NCBI GenBank assembly: GCA_029558435.1
Contig: JAKQEZ010000744.1
Span: forward strand, 1 to 14,367
Source: Bacteroidota bacterium
GTDB lineage: Bacteria > Bacteroidota > Bacteroidia > Flavobacteriales > Crocinitomicaceae
Direction: 5' to 3'
Length of the DNA: 14,367 bases
The position numbers and the translations under genes are program-made. Every line of letters starts with the position of its first letter. Within the stretch, counting starts at the first letter, position 1. The notes beneath the pieces are model-generated. The model made no database searches. It was not told the origin of the DNA and saw only the letters and a list, made by a program, of their open reading frames with translations. Shown here in pieces: positions 1 through 8,276 of the stretch.

Positions 1-122
1 TAATGTGCTTTTGTATTGAATATGAAACCTTAAAACAATTGTAAAAAGTAAGATAATTAACAAAAACTAAAATCTAATTACTCACATGACGACAATTGAT
101 AGGAAATAGTTGGCTGTTAATT

Positions 123-629
123 CTATTTTTTAGTGTATTTAACAATTGTAAAATCAGCAATATGTTTTTCATCCTGGCTGTGCTTCAACGCCACCTCTTG
201 CTCCCATTGGTTTTTATCAAAATTAGGGAAAAACACGTCGCAGTCAAATTGGTAATTGATGTGCGTAATAAACATTTCTGAAACTTGATTGGATTCAAGT
301 GCTTGTTTAAAAATTTCACCACCACCGATGATGTACACTATTCGTTCAGTTTCTTCTTTGTAATGTTCAAAACAAGCTTCAAGCGAATTGAATACCAAAC
401 AATTAGGTGCCGTAAAATTAGAATTTCTTGACAAAATAACGTTTTCACGATTGGGTAGCGGGCGAAAACGTTCTGGAATGGATTCGTAATTTTTTCTTCC
501 CATCACCACAATATGATTGGTTGTGGTGGTTTTGAAAAATTTCATATCATCAGGCATGTGCCAAGGCAAATCGTTGTTTTTACCTATTCCACCTTGTTTG
601 TCAACGGCAACAATTAAAGCTACTTTCAT
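123..629 (-). CDS. folA: Dihydrofolate reductase
   Basis: Reduces 7,8-dihydrofolate to tetrahydrofolate with NADPH in the cytoplasm, regenerating the cofactor oxidised by thymidylate synthase. The 168-residue product has the usual bacterial length. It shows the N-terminal Ile-Val-Ala-Val strand, the GGIGKNNDLPWHMPDD substrate loop (residues 13-28, Asp28 at the place of E. coli Asp27), the nucleotide-binding MGRKNYESIP stretch, a PLPNRENVILSR segment and the IIGGGEIF motif near the C-terminus. I start it at the ATG at 629, giving MKVALIVAVD; an in-frame TTG at 644 would add five residues with no counterpart in the family. thyA ends at 634, so only four bases separate the two genes and translation is probably coupled. 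No convincing terminator is visible downstream, down to base 1. Confidence 0.96.
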   Translation of the reverse strand: MKVALIVAVDKQGGIGKNNDLPWHMPDDMKFFKTTTTNHIVVMGRKNYESIPERFRPLPNRENVILSRNSNFTAPNCLVFNSLEACFEHYKEETERIVYIIGGGEIFKQALESNQVSEMFITHINYQFDCDVFFPNFDKNQWEQEVALKHSQDEKHIADFTIVKYTKK

Positions 630-633
630 ATTT

Positions 634-1428
634 TTATACAGCAACTTCTGCTTTGATGTGTGGATGTGGATCGTAATTTACCAATTCAAAATCTTCAAAC
701 TTGAAGGCAAAAATATCTTTCACAGCTGGATTAATTTTCATGGTTGGCAATGGGCGCAACTCACGCGACAACTGCAATTTTGCTTGTTCGATATGGTTAG
801 AATACAAGTGTGCATCACCCAAAGTGTGTACAAAATCACCAGGTTGTAAATCGCAAACTTGTGCAATCATCATGGTTAATAATGCATACGAAGCAATGTT
901 AAACGGCACTCCTAAAAACGTATCAGCACTGCGCTGGTACAACTGACAGCTTAATTTTCCTTCTGCCACATAAAATTGAAACAAAGTATGACAAGGAGGC
1001 AACGCCATGTTATCCACATCAGCTACGTTCCACGCAGAAACAATTAAACGACGAGAATCTGGATTTTTTTTGATTTGCTCGATCAATTTTGAAATTTGAT
1101 CAATAGTTTCGCCATTTTTTCCTGGCCAACTTCTCCACTGATGACCGTAAACTGGACCAAGATTTCCATTTTCATCCGCCCATTCGTCCCAAATACTCAC
1201 ACCATTATCTTTCAAATACTTGATATTAGTATCACCTTGCAAAAACCACAACAATTCATGAATAATGGAGCGCAAATGCACTTTTTTAGTGGTAACAACT
1301 GGAAAACCTTGCGATAAATCATAACGCGATTGGTGCCCAAATACAGAAATAGTTCCCGTACCTGTTCTGTCTTCTTTTTTAACTCCGTTATCCAAAATGT
1401 GTTGGAGCAATTCGTGGTATTGTTTCAT
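634..1428 (-). CDS. thyA: Thymidylate synthase (ThyA type)
   Basis: Converts dUMP and 5,10-methylene-tetrahydrofolate to dTMP and dihydrofolate, so it depends on the reductase encoded just downstream. At 264 residues it equals E. coli ThyA in length, and the nucleophile Cys146 in [11 protein letters not shown] falls at the same number. Also visible are the RTGTGT phosphate loop (21-26), Arg126-Arg127 for dUMP phosphate, the [20 protein letters not shown] folate/dUMP region (165-184), [12 protein letters not shown] (201-212) and a C-terminus ending Lys-Ala-Glu-Val-Ala-Val, close to the usual ending. This is the classical enzyme, not flavin-dependent ThyX, consistent with the folA partner. A -7 promoter element lies about 30 bases upstream. 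The start is the ATG at 1428. Confidence 0.98.
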   Translation of the reverse strand: MKQYHELLQHILDNGVKKEDRTGTGTISVFGHQSRYDLSQGFPVVTTKKVHLRSIIHELLWFLQGDTNIKYLKDNGVSIWDEWADENGNLGPVYGHQWRSWPGKNGETIDQISKLIEQIKKNPDSRRLIVSAWNVADVDNMALPPCHTLFQFYVAEGKLSCQLYQRSADTFLGVPFNIASYALLTMMIAQVCDLQPGDFVHTLGDAHLYSNHIEQAKLQLSRELRPLPTMKINPAVKDIFAFKFEDFELVNYDPHPHIKAEVAV

Positions 1429-1457
1429 GTTAAATTAGCTTGTTGTTGTTTGCTATA

Positions 1458-1465
1458 CAAAAATA
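1458..1465 (-). promoter_or_regulatory. Candidate -7 element for thyA-folA
   Basis: On the minus strand these bases read TATTTTTG, a full match to the Bacteroidota -7 consensus TAnnTTTG. They lie 29 bases before the thyA ATG in the 151-bp divergent gap. No clear TTG is seen at the expected -33 distance, so the call rests on the -7 box and its position. Confidence 0.5.
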
Positions 1466-1567
1466 GAAAGAATACAAGTGCATTTGAAAATAAGTTATCA
1501 CGATTTATTAACGGTTGTTTATTAATTGAATTTCATGCATTTTTTTAATCCATATTTAGAAAAAAAT

Positions 1568-1575
1568 TAATTTTG
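1568..1575 (+). promoter_or_regulatory. Candidate -7 element abutting the acyltransferase start
   Basis: TAATTTTG matches TAnnTTTG and ends four bases before the ATG at 1580. If transcription begins the usual few bases downstream, the mRNA would have essentially no leader. A match to such a degenerate box can arise by chance in AT-rich DNA, but its position in the divergent gap fits. Confidence 0.45.
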
Positions 1576-1579
1576 AACC

Positions 1580-2344
<765 letters not shown>

Positions 2345-2352
2345 GAAAAAAA

Positions 2353-3246
2353 ATGCCATTCGATACCAGTAAATCCATCATTCAAACACTTTCCATCGAA
2401 GAATTTGACAAACGTGGAATTCAACTTTTGGTAAAACGTGACGATTTGATTCACCCAGAAGTGTCGGGCAATAAATGGCGAAAGCTAAAATATACTATTG
2501 AACATTTTAAGCAATCGAAGTGCTCACGTATCCTAACATTTGGAGGTGCATATTCTAACCATCTTTTGGCTACAGCAAGTGCTTGCAATGAACTCAATAT
2601 CCCATCCATAGGCGTTGTTCGTGGTGATGAACACACTCCGCATTCCAACTATGTGCTGTCGCGCTGCAAAGAATTGGGCATGTTTCTTTATTTTGTTTCG
2701 CGAGAAGAATATGCAATGCGTTACATGACCGAATACCACCAAGAATTGCACAATCTTTTTCCCAACACCTATATTGTCAATGAAGGAGGAGCTAGCTACT
2801 ACGGAATGATAGGTTGTCAAGAAATTATTGGTGAATTACCCCCGTTTGATCACCTATTTGTTTCGCAAGGAACCAGTACCACAAGTTGCGGATTGTTGTT
2901 AGGACTTTCGGGCCAGCAGTTGCACGTTGTTCCTTCTATCAAAAATTACGATTCAAAAGGAGAAATGAAAGCATTGCTTTTAAAATCAACTATTAACGAT
3001 GATTTAATTGAAGAATTACTTCAAACAATTGAGGTGCATGGAGATTATCATTTTGGAGGATATGCTAAACAAACTCCTGCTCTTTTTGATTTTATTGATT
3101 CTTGCGAAAAAAACTTACAACTCCCTCTGGATAAAATATATACAGCCAAAGCATTTTATGGAATGCTGGAAGAATTAAGAAAATCGGATAAATACGACAA
3201 TTCAACGGTTGTGTTTTTACACACTGGCGGACTTTACAAAGGTTAA
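2353..3246 (+). CDS. PLP-dependent ACC deaminase / D-cysteine desulfhydrase family enzyme
   Basis: A fold-type II PLP enzyme that probably deaminates a small amino acid, D-cysteine or a relative, or 1-aminocyclopropane-1-carboxylate. Family marks are VKRDDLIHPEVSGNKWRKLKY (27-47), in which Lys41 of SGNK should form the Schiff base; FGGAYSNHLLATA (63-75) with the conserved Ser-Asn; and QGTSTTSCGLLLG (172-184) for cofactor phosphate. It has 297 residues, shorter than the usual 320-340. The chain stops at HTGGLYKG just after the conserved His-Thr-Gly-Gly, so the short C-terminal segment of classical ACC deaminases is missing. Substrate therefore cannot be assigned. The start is the ATG at 2353, 30 bases from the divergent DUF5522 gene. 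Its stop shares TTAA with the stop of fmt. Confidence 0.87.
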   Translation: MPFDTSKSIIQTLSIEEFDKRGIQLLVKRDDLIHPEVSGNKWRKLKYTIEHFKQSKCSRILTFGGAYSNHLLATASACNELNIPSIGVVRGDEHTPHSNYVLSRCKELGMFLYFVSREEYAMRYMTEYHQELHNLFPNTYIVNEGGASYYGMIGCQEIIGELPPFDHLFVSQGTSTTSCGLLLGLSGQQLHVVPSIKNYDSKGEMKALLLKSTINDDLIEELLQTIEVHGDYHFGGYAKQTPALFDFIDSCEKNLQLPLDKIYTAKAFYGMLEELRKSDKYDNSTVVFLHTGGLYKG

Positions 3247-4187
3247 ACCGTAAATCCTTCCAATGAATTTCCTGCCAAATAAGCTTTAAAATCCATTCTG
3301 CGCTTACCTTCTGGTTGCAATTCGGTTACCAACACATAATAATTATTGCAAGGAAACAAAATTCCATCTTTAGAACTTAAAATTTGCTTTGACTGATTAG
3401 TTTTTTCTGTTGTAAGTTGGCTAGCAAATAGTTTAAAAGTTCGTTGTTCTCCCCCATTGATTAGCGTGCACCAAGCAGCAGGATAAGGCGATAAACCGCG
3501 AATAAAATCATGTACTTTTTTAGCCGATTGATTGAAATTTACCTTGCAATCATCTTTAAATATTTTTGGTGCAATTTTTAATTCTCCTTCAATGAATTCA
3601 ATTTGAGGAATACCTTGTACATCTCCTTTTGCAATTTTTTGGACAGTAGACAGGGTTGTTTCTGCACCCAAAGCCATTAGTCTATCGTGTAACTCACCCA
3701 CTGTTTCGTTGTCACCAATTGCAGTTGTTGTGCGTTCAATGATTTTCCCTGTATCTATTTCTTTTTCAATAAAAAACGTTGTCACCCCGGTTTCTTTTTC
3801 GCCATTTATCACTGCCCAGTTGATAGGCGCAGCACCTCTGTAATGCGGCAATATACTTGCGTGTAGATTAATTGTTCCTTTAGGTGGCATCGACCACACC
3901 ACTTCTGGCAACATGCGGAATGCTACCACCACAAACAAATCGGCATGTAAGTTTTTGAGTTCTGCCAAAAATTGTTCGTCTTTTAAATTTGTTGGTTGCA
4001 ACACAGGCAATTGTTTGCTAACTGCATATTGCTTCACTGCACTTTCGTTCATTTTCAATCCTCTACCAGCAGGTTTATCTGGCGAGGTAATAACTGCAAC
4101 AATATTTGCTTGATTTTCAACTAATTTATTGAGGATGGTTACCGCAAATTCAGGGGTTCCCATAAAAACAATTCGCATATCTTTCAT
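3243..4187 (-). CDS. fmt: Methionyl-tRNA formyltransferase
   Basis: Formylates initiator Met-tRNA with 10-formyl-tetrahydrofolate so translation can start with fMet. The 314-residue length is that of E. coli Fmt (315). The N-terminal Rossmann domain opens with MRIVFMGTPEFAV. The catalytic set is in place: Asn107 and His109 in INLHASILPHYRGAAPINWAV (106-126) and Asp145 in EKEIDTG. The C-terminal tRNA-binding domain includes VHDFIRGLSPYPAAW. Two starts are possible, ATG at 4187 or ATG at 4178; the second gives the usual Met-Arg-Ile beginning. A -7 element ends four bases before the first ATG, so the leader would be almost absent or about ten bases. The usual partner def (peptide deformylase) is not in this window. 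It converges on the deaminase gene with a four-base overlap. Confidence 0.97.
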   Translation of the reverse strand: MKDMRIVFMGTPEFAVTILNKLVENQANIVAVITSPDKPAGRGLKMNESAVKQYAVSKQLPVLQPTNLKDEQFLAELKNLHADLFVVVAFRMLPEVVWSMPPKGTINLHASILPHYRGAAPINWAVINGEKETGVTTFFIEKEIDTGKIIERTTTAIGDNETVGELHDRLMALGAETTLSTVQKIAKGDVQGIPQIEFIEGELKIAPKIFKDDCKVNFNQSAKKVHDFIRGLSPYPAAWCTLINGGEQRTFKLFASQLTTEKTNQSKQILSSKDGILFPCNNYYVLVTELQPEGKRRMDFKAYLAGNSLEGFTV

Positions 4188-4191
4188 GGTG

Positions 4192-4199
4192 CAAAGATA
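4192..4199 (-). promoter_or_regulatory. Candidate -7 element for fmt
   Basis: Minus-strand TATCTTTG matches TAnnTTTG. It sits in the 60-base gap after the upstream MATE gene and four bases before the first fmt ATG, suggesting fmt has its own promoter and a very short or absent leader. The -33 box is not evident. Confidence 0.5.
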
Positions 4200-4247
4200 A
4201 TGGGATTAATGCTTTTGTAGTTGAATGTTTAGTTTTTGTTTTAAAAT

Positions 4248-5591
4248 TTAATCAACCCTCAAAACTTCTTTTTTCCAATTTACCAATTTTAAATAGGTGA
4301 TTGATAGAATACCCATTGAAATATAGTAAATGTACTCAACTGTCCAAATGTATTTTACATCCAGTCTCATTAGTTTAATGAATACATAAGCCGATGCAAT
4401 GTACAGAAATACAGCTATAGACTCAACAATAAAAGTGATATGGGTTTTACCCAAACCATTAATTGTATGAAAAAACACACTGAAATAAGCAAAAATAAAC
4501 ATGGATAAACTGATGTACCGTAATGTTTCAGCGCTTTTTGGAACATAGGCATATTCGGGATTAATCCATGAAATCACTGTTTCTGGATAAAAAATCCCTC
4601 CATGAAAAATTATGAACATGAAGAGCAAAAGTAACAATTGAATTCTTCTTCTAACAACAATAATATCACGCACACGTTTTGCTCCCGAATATTGAGAAAC
4701 ATAGGTTTTTGTGGCTGCGGCAAATCCCCAAACTGGTACAAATGCTAAGAAATACACCGTTCGAATATTTTGTGAAACCGTTAACTCAAATTTCCCCATT
4801 TGTTCAATCCAAATGAAAAAGATAGCCCAAGTTAGCAACGACACTGAGCCTTGAAACACAATGGGAATAGACATTCTAAAAATTTCAACTAAGGTTGATT
4901 TCACCAATTTAAAATTTTCAAATATTTTCTGACGAATGTGTTCTTTTGACAAGAAAAAGTAGCTAACTAAAAATACAGCATCCACTCCATCCGAAACAAC
5001 TGCTGCCCAAGCCGAACCTTCAATTCCCATTTCTGGAAATCCCCAGTTCCCAAAAATCAAACAATAGTCTAAAATAATATTGCTTATTGCAGTTAAAATA
5101 GCTCCAACAAAAGGCACCCATGATTTTCCAAAAGCAAAATAATAAGCTTGCAAGGGCAATAAAATCATAGCAAAAAACAGCCCATAGACACGAATGGTAA
5201 TAAAATCTATTTGAGCTAAAGCAATTTCAGCATGTTTTGCATATCCCAAGATTAAATCAGGTAAAAACAACTGCGCAAAAGCAACCAAAAGTGAAACGAT
5301 AATCGTTAGCACCAAAATAGAGGTTAATAACAACCGACCAATATCGGAGGTATTGCGTTTACCTATTTTGTTGGAAATTAATATCTGAGTTCCATCACTT
5401 ATACCTACCACAAAAATGTGCATGGTAATGAATATCAAACCAGCATTACCTACAGCTGCAAAGGCATCGGTTGAATATCGACTTAAAAATGCAGAGGCTG
5501 TTAACAAAACAATTGACTGCACAAAAGAAGCTCCCATCATTGGAAGTGCAACCGAAAGTATTGTTTTGTAATTAAGCGAAAGTAATCCCAA
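4248..5591 (-). CDS. MATE family multidrug/toxin efflux transporter, TTG start
   Basis: An inner-membrane antiporter of the MATE family, expected to export organic cations or metabolites using an H+ or Na+ gradient; substrate unknown. The 447 residues form about twelve hydrophobic segments in two similar halves. The first half ends with the typical Gly-Ile-Glu-Gly-Ser-Ala-Trp-Ala-Ala turn, and the second contains FVPVWGFAAATKTYVSQYSGAKR. The start is unusual: the frame has no ATG between the upstream TAG (5637-5639) and the tandem ATG pair at 5540/5537, and those would cut into the first membrane helix. TTG at 5591 gives MGLLSLNYKTILSVALPMM, the expected short cytoplasmic lead into helix 1. 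A -7 element lies about 40 bases upstream. Confidence 0.88.
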   Translation of the reverse strand: MGLLSLNYKTILSVALPMMGASFVQSIVLLTASAFLSRYSTDAFAAVGNAGLIFITMHIFVVGISDGTQILISNKIGKRNTSDIGRLLLTSILVLTIIVSLLVAFAQLFLPDLILGYAKHAEIALAQIDFITIRVYGLFFAMILLPLQAYYFAFGKSWVPFVGAILTAISNIILDYCLIFGNWGFPEMGIEGSAWAAVVSDGVDAVFLVSYFFLSKEHIRQKIFENFKLVKSTLVEIFRMSIPIVFQGSVSLLTWAIFFIWIEQMGKFELTVSQNIRTVYFLAFVPVWGFAAATKTYVSQYSGAKRVRDIIVVRRRIQLLLLLFMFIIFHGGIFYPETVISWINPEYAYVPKSAETLRYISLSMFIFAYFSVFFHTINGLGKTHITFIVESIAVFLYIASAYVFIKLMRLDVKYIWTVEYIYYISMGILSITYLKLVNWKKEVLRVD

Positions 5592-5631
5592 GGGTTTTAT
5601 TTTAAATTTATGTTTATTTATTAAACGATAA

Positions 5632-5639
5632 CAAAACTA
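5632..5639 (-). promoter_or_regulatory. Candidate -7 element for the MATE transporter
   Basis: Minus-strand TAGTTTTG matches TAnnTTTG. It would place the mRNA start near 5629, about 38 bases before the TTG start. No clear -33 TTG is seen. It lies in the 171-base gap after the hydrolase gene. Confidence 0.45.
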
Positions 5640-5706
5640 AAATTTTAATCTAGTTAAATGCTTATTTTTTGACATAGAACAATTTTAAAAAATCAGTATT
5701 ATTGTA

Positions 5707-5737
5707 AAGCAATCAAATGCATTATTGCTTATTTTTT
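5707..5737 (+). terminator. Weak hairpin with T-tract between hydrolase and MATE genes
   Basis: AAGCAAT (5707-5713) pairs perfectly with ATTGCTT (5724-5730) around a 10-base loop and is followed on the plus strand by A and six T. Both flanking genes run on the minus strand, where the hairpin starts about 25 bases past the hydrolase stop but is followed by only a broken T-run. The stem has just two G-C pairs, so it may be a weak or bidirectional terminator, or chance in AT-rich DNA. The 12 bases TGCTTATTTTTT recur at 5659-5670. Confidence 0.25.
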
Positions 5738-5762
5738 AGTGAAATTTGTTTTGATTAATGAA

Positions 5763-6686
5763 CTACAATCCTAACATTGTCTTGATTTTATCTGCAATTT
5801 CTTGTGTGTAATAATTAGGAGCACAAATGTGACATTCTTTCACTTCTAAGAACTCTTTTGGATGATTCGCCTTATTAAAAATTTCTTTTCCCATTTCAAA
5901 AGGAATCACTTCATCTTCTGTGCTATGAATTATTAGCAATGGCTTGTGGTAGTGAGCAATAGAATCTTTGGCGCTGTACATTTCTTTTGTAAATGCTTTA
6001 CCAAAACCACCTGCAAATGCTTGTGCAACAGTTTTATGCGAAGAAAAAGCACCTTCAATCACAAGTGCATCAATATCTTTTTGTCGTTGCGTCCCCACTA
6101 CACCAGCCAAATGTCCTCCCAACGATTGCCCGTAAATAACAATTTTCTTTGCAGGAGAAAAATTGGTCAACACATAATCCAAAGCGGCATTTCCATCTTT
6201 CAACACATTTTTTCGGGTTGGGCGACCTTCAGAAAAGCCAAATCCACTGTAATCAAACATAAAGACAGCAAAACCTTCTTTCACTAATGGTGTTACAGCA
6301 TTAAATTGGTGTAACAACGAACCTGCATTGCCATGAAAATGGACGAGTGTGGCCACTGGTTGAACCGGTGCTTTGGGCATTATTTCCCATCCATTCAGCA
6401 ATTTTCCCGATTGATTTTTGAAAACCACACTTTTAATGGTGTACTCCAACTCAACTGTATCTTTATTTTCTTTTAAAAATACAGGTTGGTGATTTTCTCC
6501 AAAATGAACGGATATTGTTTCACTGTTTTTAGTCTTCAATGAAAAAGCAGTTGTTTTTGAAGAAAGTTTTGTAGGACGCAAAAATATAGAATTCAGTGCA
6601 CACGATTGCAAAAAGAGCATTGCAGCAAATAACCACAATACTCTTTTTAATTCATATTTCACAGCTTTCAACTTATGCTTCTGCAT
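5763..6686 (-). CDS. Alpha/beta hydrolase, predicted lipoprotein
   Basis: A serine hydrolase of the alpha/beta fold, probably a membrane-anchored esterase or acylhydrolase; substrate unknown. Counting from the ATG at 6686 (307 residues), a hydrophobic segment ends in LQSC with Cys29, a lipobox-like site, so the enzyme is probably lipidated and held at a periplasm-facing membrane. The oxyanion loop is VHFHGNAG (115-122). The nucleophile is Ser188 in YGQSLGG, with Asp258 in HSTEDEV and His286 in KECHICAP completing a plausible triad. The arrangement resembles the BEM46/ABHD13 group. In that group the final His usually follows Gly, so ECHIC is slightly unusual. The ATG lies inside the end of the NifU-type gene (14-base overlap), suggesting co-transcription; an in-frame TTG at 6698 is a less likely start. 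Confidence 0.85.
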   Translation of the reverse strand: MQKHKLKAVKYELKRVLWLFAAMLFLQSCALNSIFLRPTKLSSKTTAFSLKTKNSETISVHFGENHQPVFLKENKDTVELEYTIKSVVFKNQSGKLLNGWEIMPKAPVQPVATLVHFHGNAGSLLHQFNAVTPLVKEGFAVFMFDYSGFGFSEGRPTRKNVLKDGNAALDYVLTNFSPAKKIVIYGQSLGGHLAGVVGTQRQKDIDALVIEGAFSSHKTVAQAFAGGFGKAFTKEMYSAKDSIAHYHKPLLIIHSTEDEVIPFEMGKEIFNKANHPKEFLEVKECHICAPNYYTQEIADKIKTMLGL

Positions 6687-6930
6687 CGTCAAAAGCAATC
6701 ACAGAAACAATTTCAGGAGCAATTTTCTTTACTTGTGCTTCTAAACCTGCTTTCAACGTCATTGTTGACATGTGGCAATCACTGCATGCACCAATTAACC
6801 GTACATGTGCTATACCATCATCCGTAATTTTTACCAATTCCATATCCCCTCCATCTTCATGTAAGTAGGGACGTAATTGCGTTAAAACTTCGTTTACTTT
6901 TTTTGTTAGTTCTTCTTTATTCAGTGTCAT
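6673..6930 (-). CDS. NifU C-terminal domain Fe-S scaffold protein
   Basis: An 85-residue stand-alone NifU/Nfu domain, expected to hold a [4Fe-4S] cluster between two subunits and pass it to target proteins in the cytoplasm. The signature is RPYLHEDGGDMELV (20-33) followed by the cluster-binding Cys49-x2-Cys52 in IGACSDCHMSTMTLK. The family's usual length for the lone domain is 75-100 residues. The gene overlaps the end of mrp by four bases (ATGA, 6930-6927), a classic coupled arrangement, and the next gene overlaps its own end. Adjacency to mrp is widespread in Bacteroidota, and here it may matter because the neighbouring Mrp has no CxxC of its own. Confidence 0.93.
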   Translation of the reverse strand: MTLNKEELTKKVNEVLTQLRPYLHEDGGDMELVKITDDGIAHVRLIGACSDCHMSTMTLKAGLEAQVKKIAPEIVSVIAFDDAEA

Positions 6931-8021
6931 ACTACTGCGTTATGTTTTTTCTTCGATTTTTGTTCTTTTGCTTTTTCAACCTCTTCCACAAATACTTTGC
7001 ATAAATCATCAAATGCTTGACTTACCACTGTATTTTCTTGGAAAACAGCTGGTTTACCAACATCGCCAGATTCACGAATGCTTTGTACCAATGGAATTTG
7101 ACCTAAAAGTACCACTCCCATTCCTTCAGCTAAGTTTTTAGCGCCATCGCGACCAAAAATATAGTATTTATTTTCAGGTAATTCAGCCGGTGTAAACCAT
7201 GCCATATTTTCAACCAAACCTATAACTGGAACGTTAATAGTGTCTAATTTAAACATATTGATTCCTTTTCTTGCATCGGCTAATGCCACTTCTTGAGGAG
7301 TTGAAACAATAACAGCTCCATCCAAAGGTACATTTTGCACTAAAGATAAGTGAATATCACCTGTACCTGGAGGAAGGTCAATCAATAAATAATCCAACTC
7401 ACCCCACTCTGCATCTGTAAACATTTGCGTCAAAGCTTTTGCAGCCATTGGTCCACGCCAAACAACCGCATTATCTTGCTCTGTAAAAAATCCAATTGAC
7501 AATAATTTAACACCATGCGTTTCTACAGGGTCAATTTTTGGAACACCATCAATGGTTAACATTTTAGGTCGCATATTAACAACGTCGAACATTGTAGGCA
7601 TAGAAGGTCCATAAATATCCGCATCGACAATACCAACTGTATAGCCAGCTTTTAACAAACCACCTGCTATATTGGCTGTAATTGTTGATTTTCCCACACC
7701 ACCTTTTCCAGAAGCAACTGCAATAATATTTTTAACTTTTGGCAATACTTTACGATGCACTTCTTTCGATTCTGATGGCAAAGGAATAGTTGAACATTTA
7801 ACAACAATGTTTGGAAACTCTCTTTTTAAGTTAAACTCAACGGCTTCGTGCAAGCGTTTGCGCGCATGCAATGCAGGATTAGAGCTTAATACTTTAACAG
7901 AAACAGTATTATCTTCAATTTTTAACTCCTCTACAAAACTTAAAGAAACAATATCGTTTTTCAATTCTGGATCTTGAATTCTACCTAACACCTCCAAGAC
8001 ATTCTCTCTTGTCAACTCCAT
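6927..8021 (-). CDS. mrp: Mrp/ApbC family Fe-S cluster carrier ATPase
   Basis: A cytoplasmic P-loop ATPase of the Mrp/NBP35 family that helps load Fe-S clusters onto apoproteins. The 364 residues comprise an N-terminal MIP18/DUF59 domain (about 1-85) and a ParA/MinD-type ATPase domain: deviant Walker A GKGGVGKST (105-113), IVDADIYGPSMPTMF (131-145) and Walker B LLIDLPPGTGD (212-222). In many relatives a Cys-x2-Cys after the ENM motif bridges the shared cluster. Here the region reads GLVENMAWFTPAELPENKYYIFG (268-290) with no cysteine, and the whole protein has only Cys76 and Cys341. I recall the same cysteine-free segment in other Bacteroidota, so this looks like a lineage form rather than damage. 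The start is the ATG at 8021; no full TAnnTTTG box is seen upstream. Confidence 0.95.
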   Translation of the reverse strand: MELTRENVLEVLGRIQDPELKNDIVSLSFVEELKIEDNTVSVKVLSSNPALHARKRLHEAVEFNLKREFPNIVVKCSTIPLPSESKEVHRKVLPKVKNIIAVASGKGGVGKSTITANIAGGLLKAGYTVGIVDADIYGPSMPTMFDVVNMRPKMLTIDGVPKIDPVETHGVKLLSIGFFTEQDNAVVWRGPMAAKALTQMFTDAEWGELDYLLIDLPPGTGDIHLSLVQNVPLDGAVIVSTPQEVALADARKGINMFKLDTINVPVIGLVENMAWFTPAELPENKYYIFGRDGAKNLAEGMGVVLLGQIPLVQSIRESGDVGKPAVFQENTVVSQAFDDLCKVFVEEVEKAKEQKSKKKHNAVV

Positions 8022-8127
8022 ATATAAATAATTTTGCTGTGTAAAATTACATATTTTTTCTTTAAACTATTTGTATTAATTCTAAATAAAGTAAAAAAGA
8101 ATCCACAATAATCTGTTAACTTGCTTA

Positions 8128-8145
8128 AAATCGGATAACCGACTA
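8128..8145 (-). terminator. Possible hairpin terminator after the ATP-cone/nuclease gene
   Basis: The 255-base gap 8022-8276 has no open frame of note. Its one structured element on the minus strand is AGTCGG, loop TTAT, CCGATT: four Watson-Crick G/C-rich pairs, a G-T wobble and an A-T, running into TTTT. It lies about 130 bases past the stop of the nuclease gene and about 105 before mrp, so it could separate the two transcripts. The stem is short. Confidence 0.33.
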
Positions 8146-8276
8146 CTTTTTATTTTGCGAGAAGCCTTCAATATACTAATTTCAAACAAATGAAATAACT
8201 ATAAATTTATAAGATGAAGCTAAAAACAACTAATGATTAAACATTTCAAACAAAGAGATTTATTGGGTGCACTAAG

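Noticed and set aside
34..153. A 13-base direct repeat AACAATTGTAAAA at 34-46 and 141-153
   Set aside because: One copy lies within the folA coding end; with only two copies in AT-rich sequence, chance is the simplest explanation.
517..849. A 110-codon plus-strand frame across the thyA-folA junction
   Set aside because: It is antisense to two certain genes, has no recognisable motif, and its composition is that of a reverse-strand shadow.
5946..6287. A 113-codon plus-strand frame
   Set aside because: It lies wholly inside the hydrolase gene, antisense to the catalytic region, with no family resemblance.
8221..8276. A tiny plus-strand ORF starting with ATG-Lys-Leu-Lys near 8214
   Set aside because: Only eight codons before TAA, with no promoter box; the rest of the 255-base gap shows nothing else coding.
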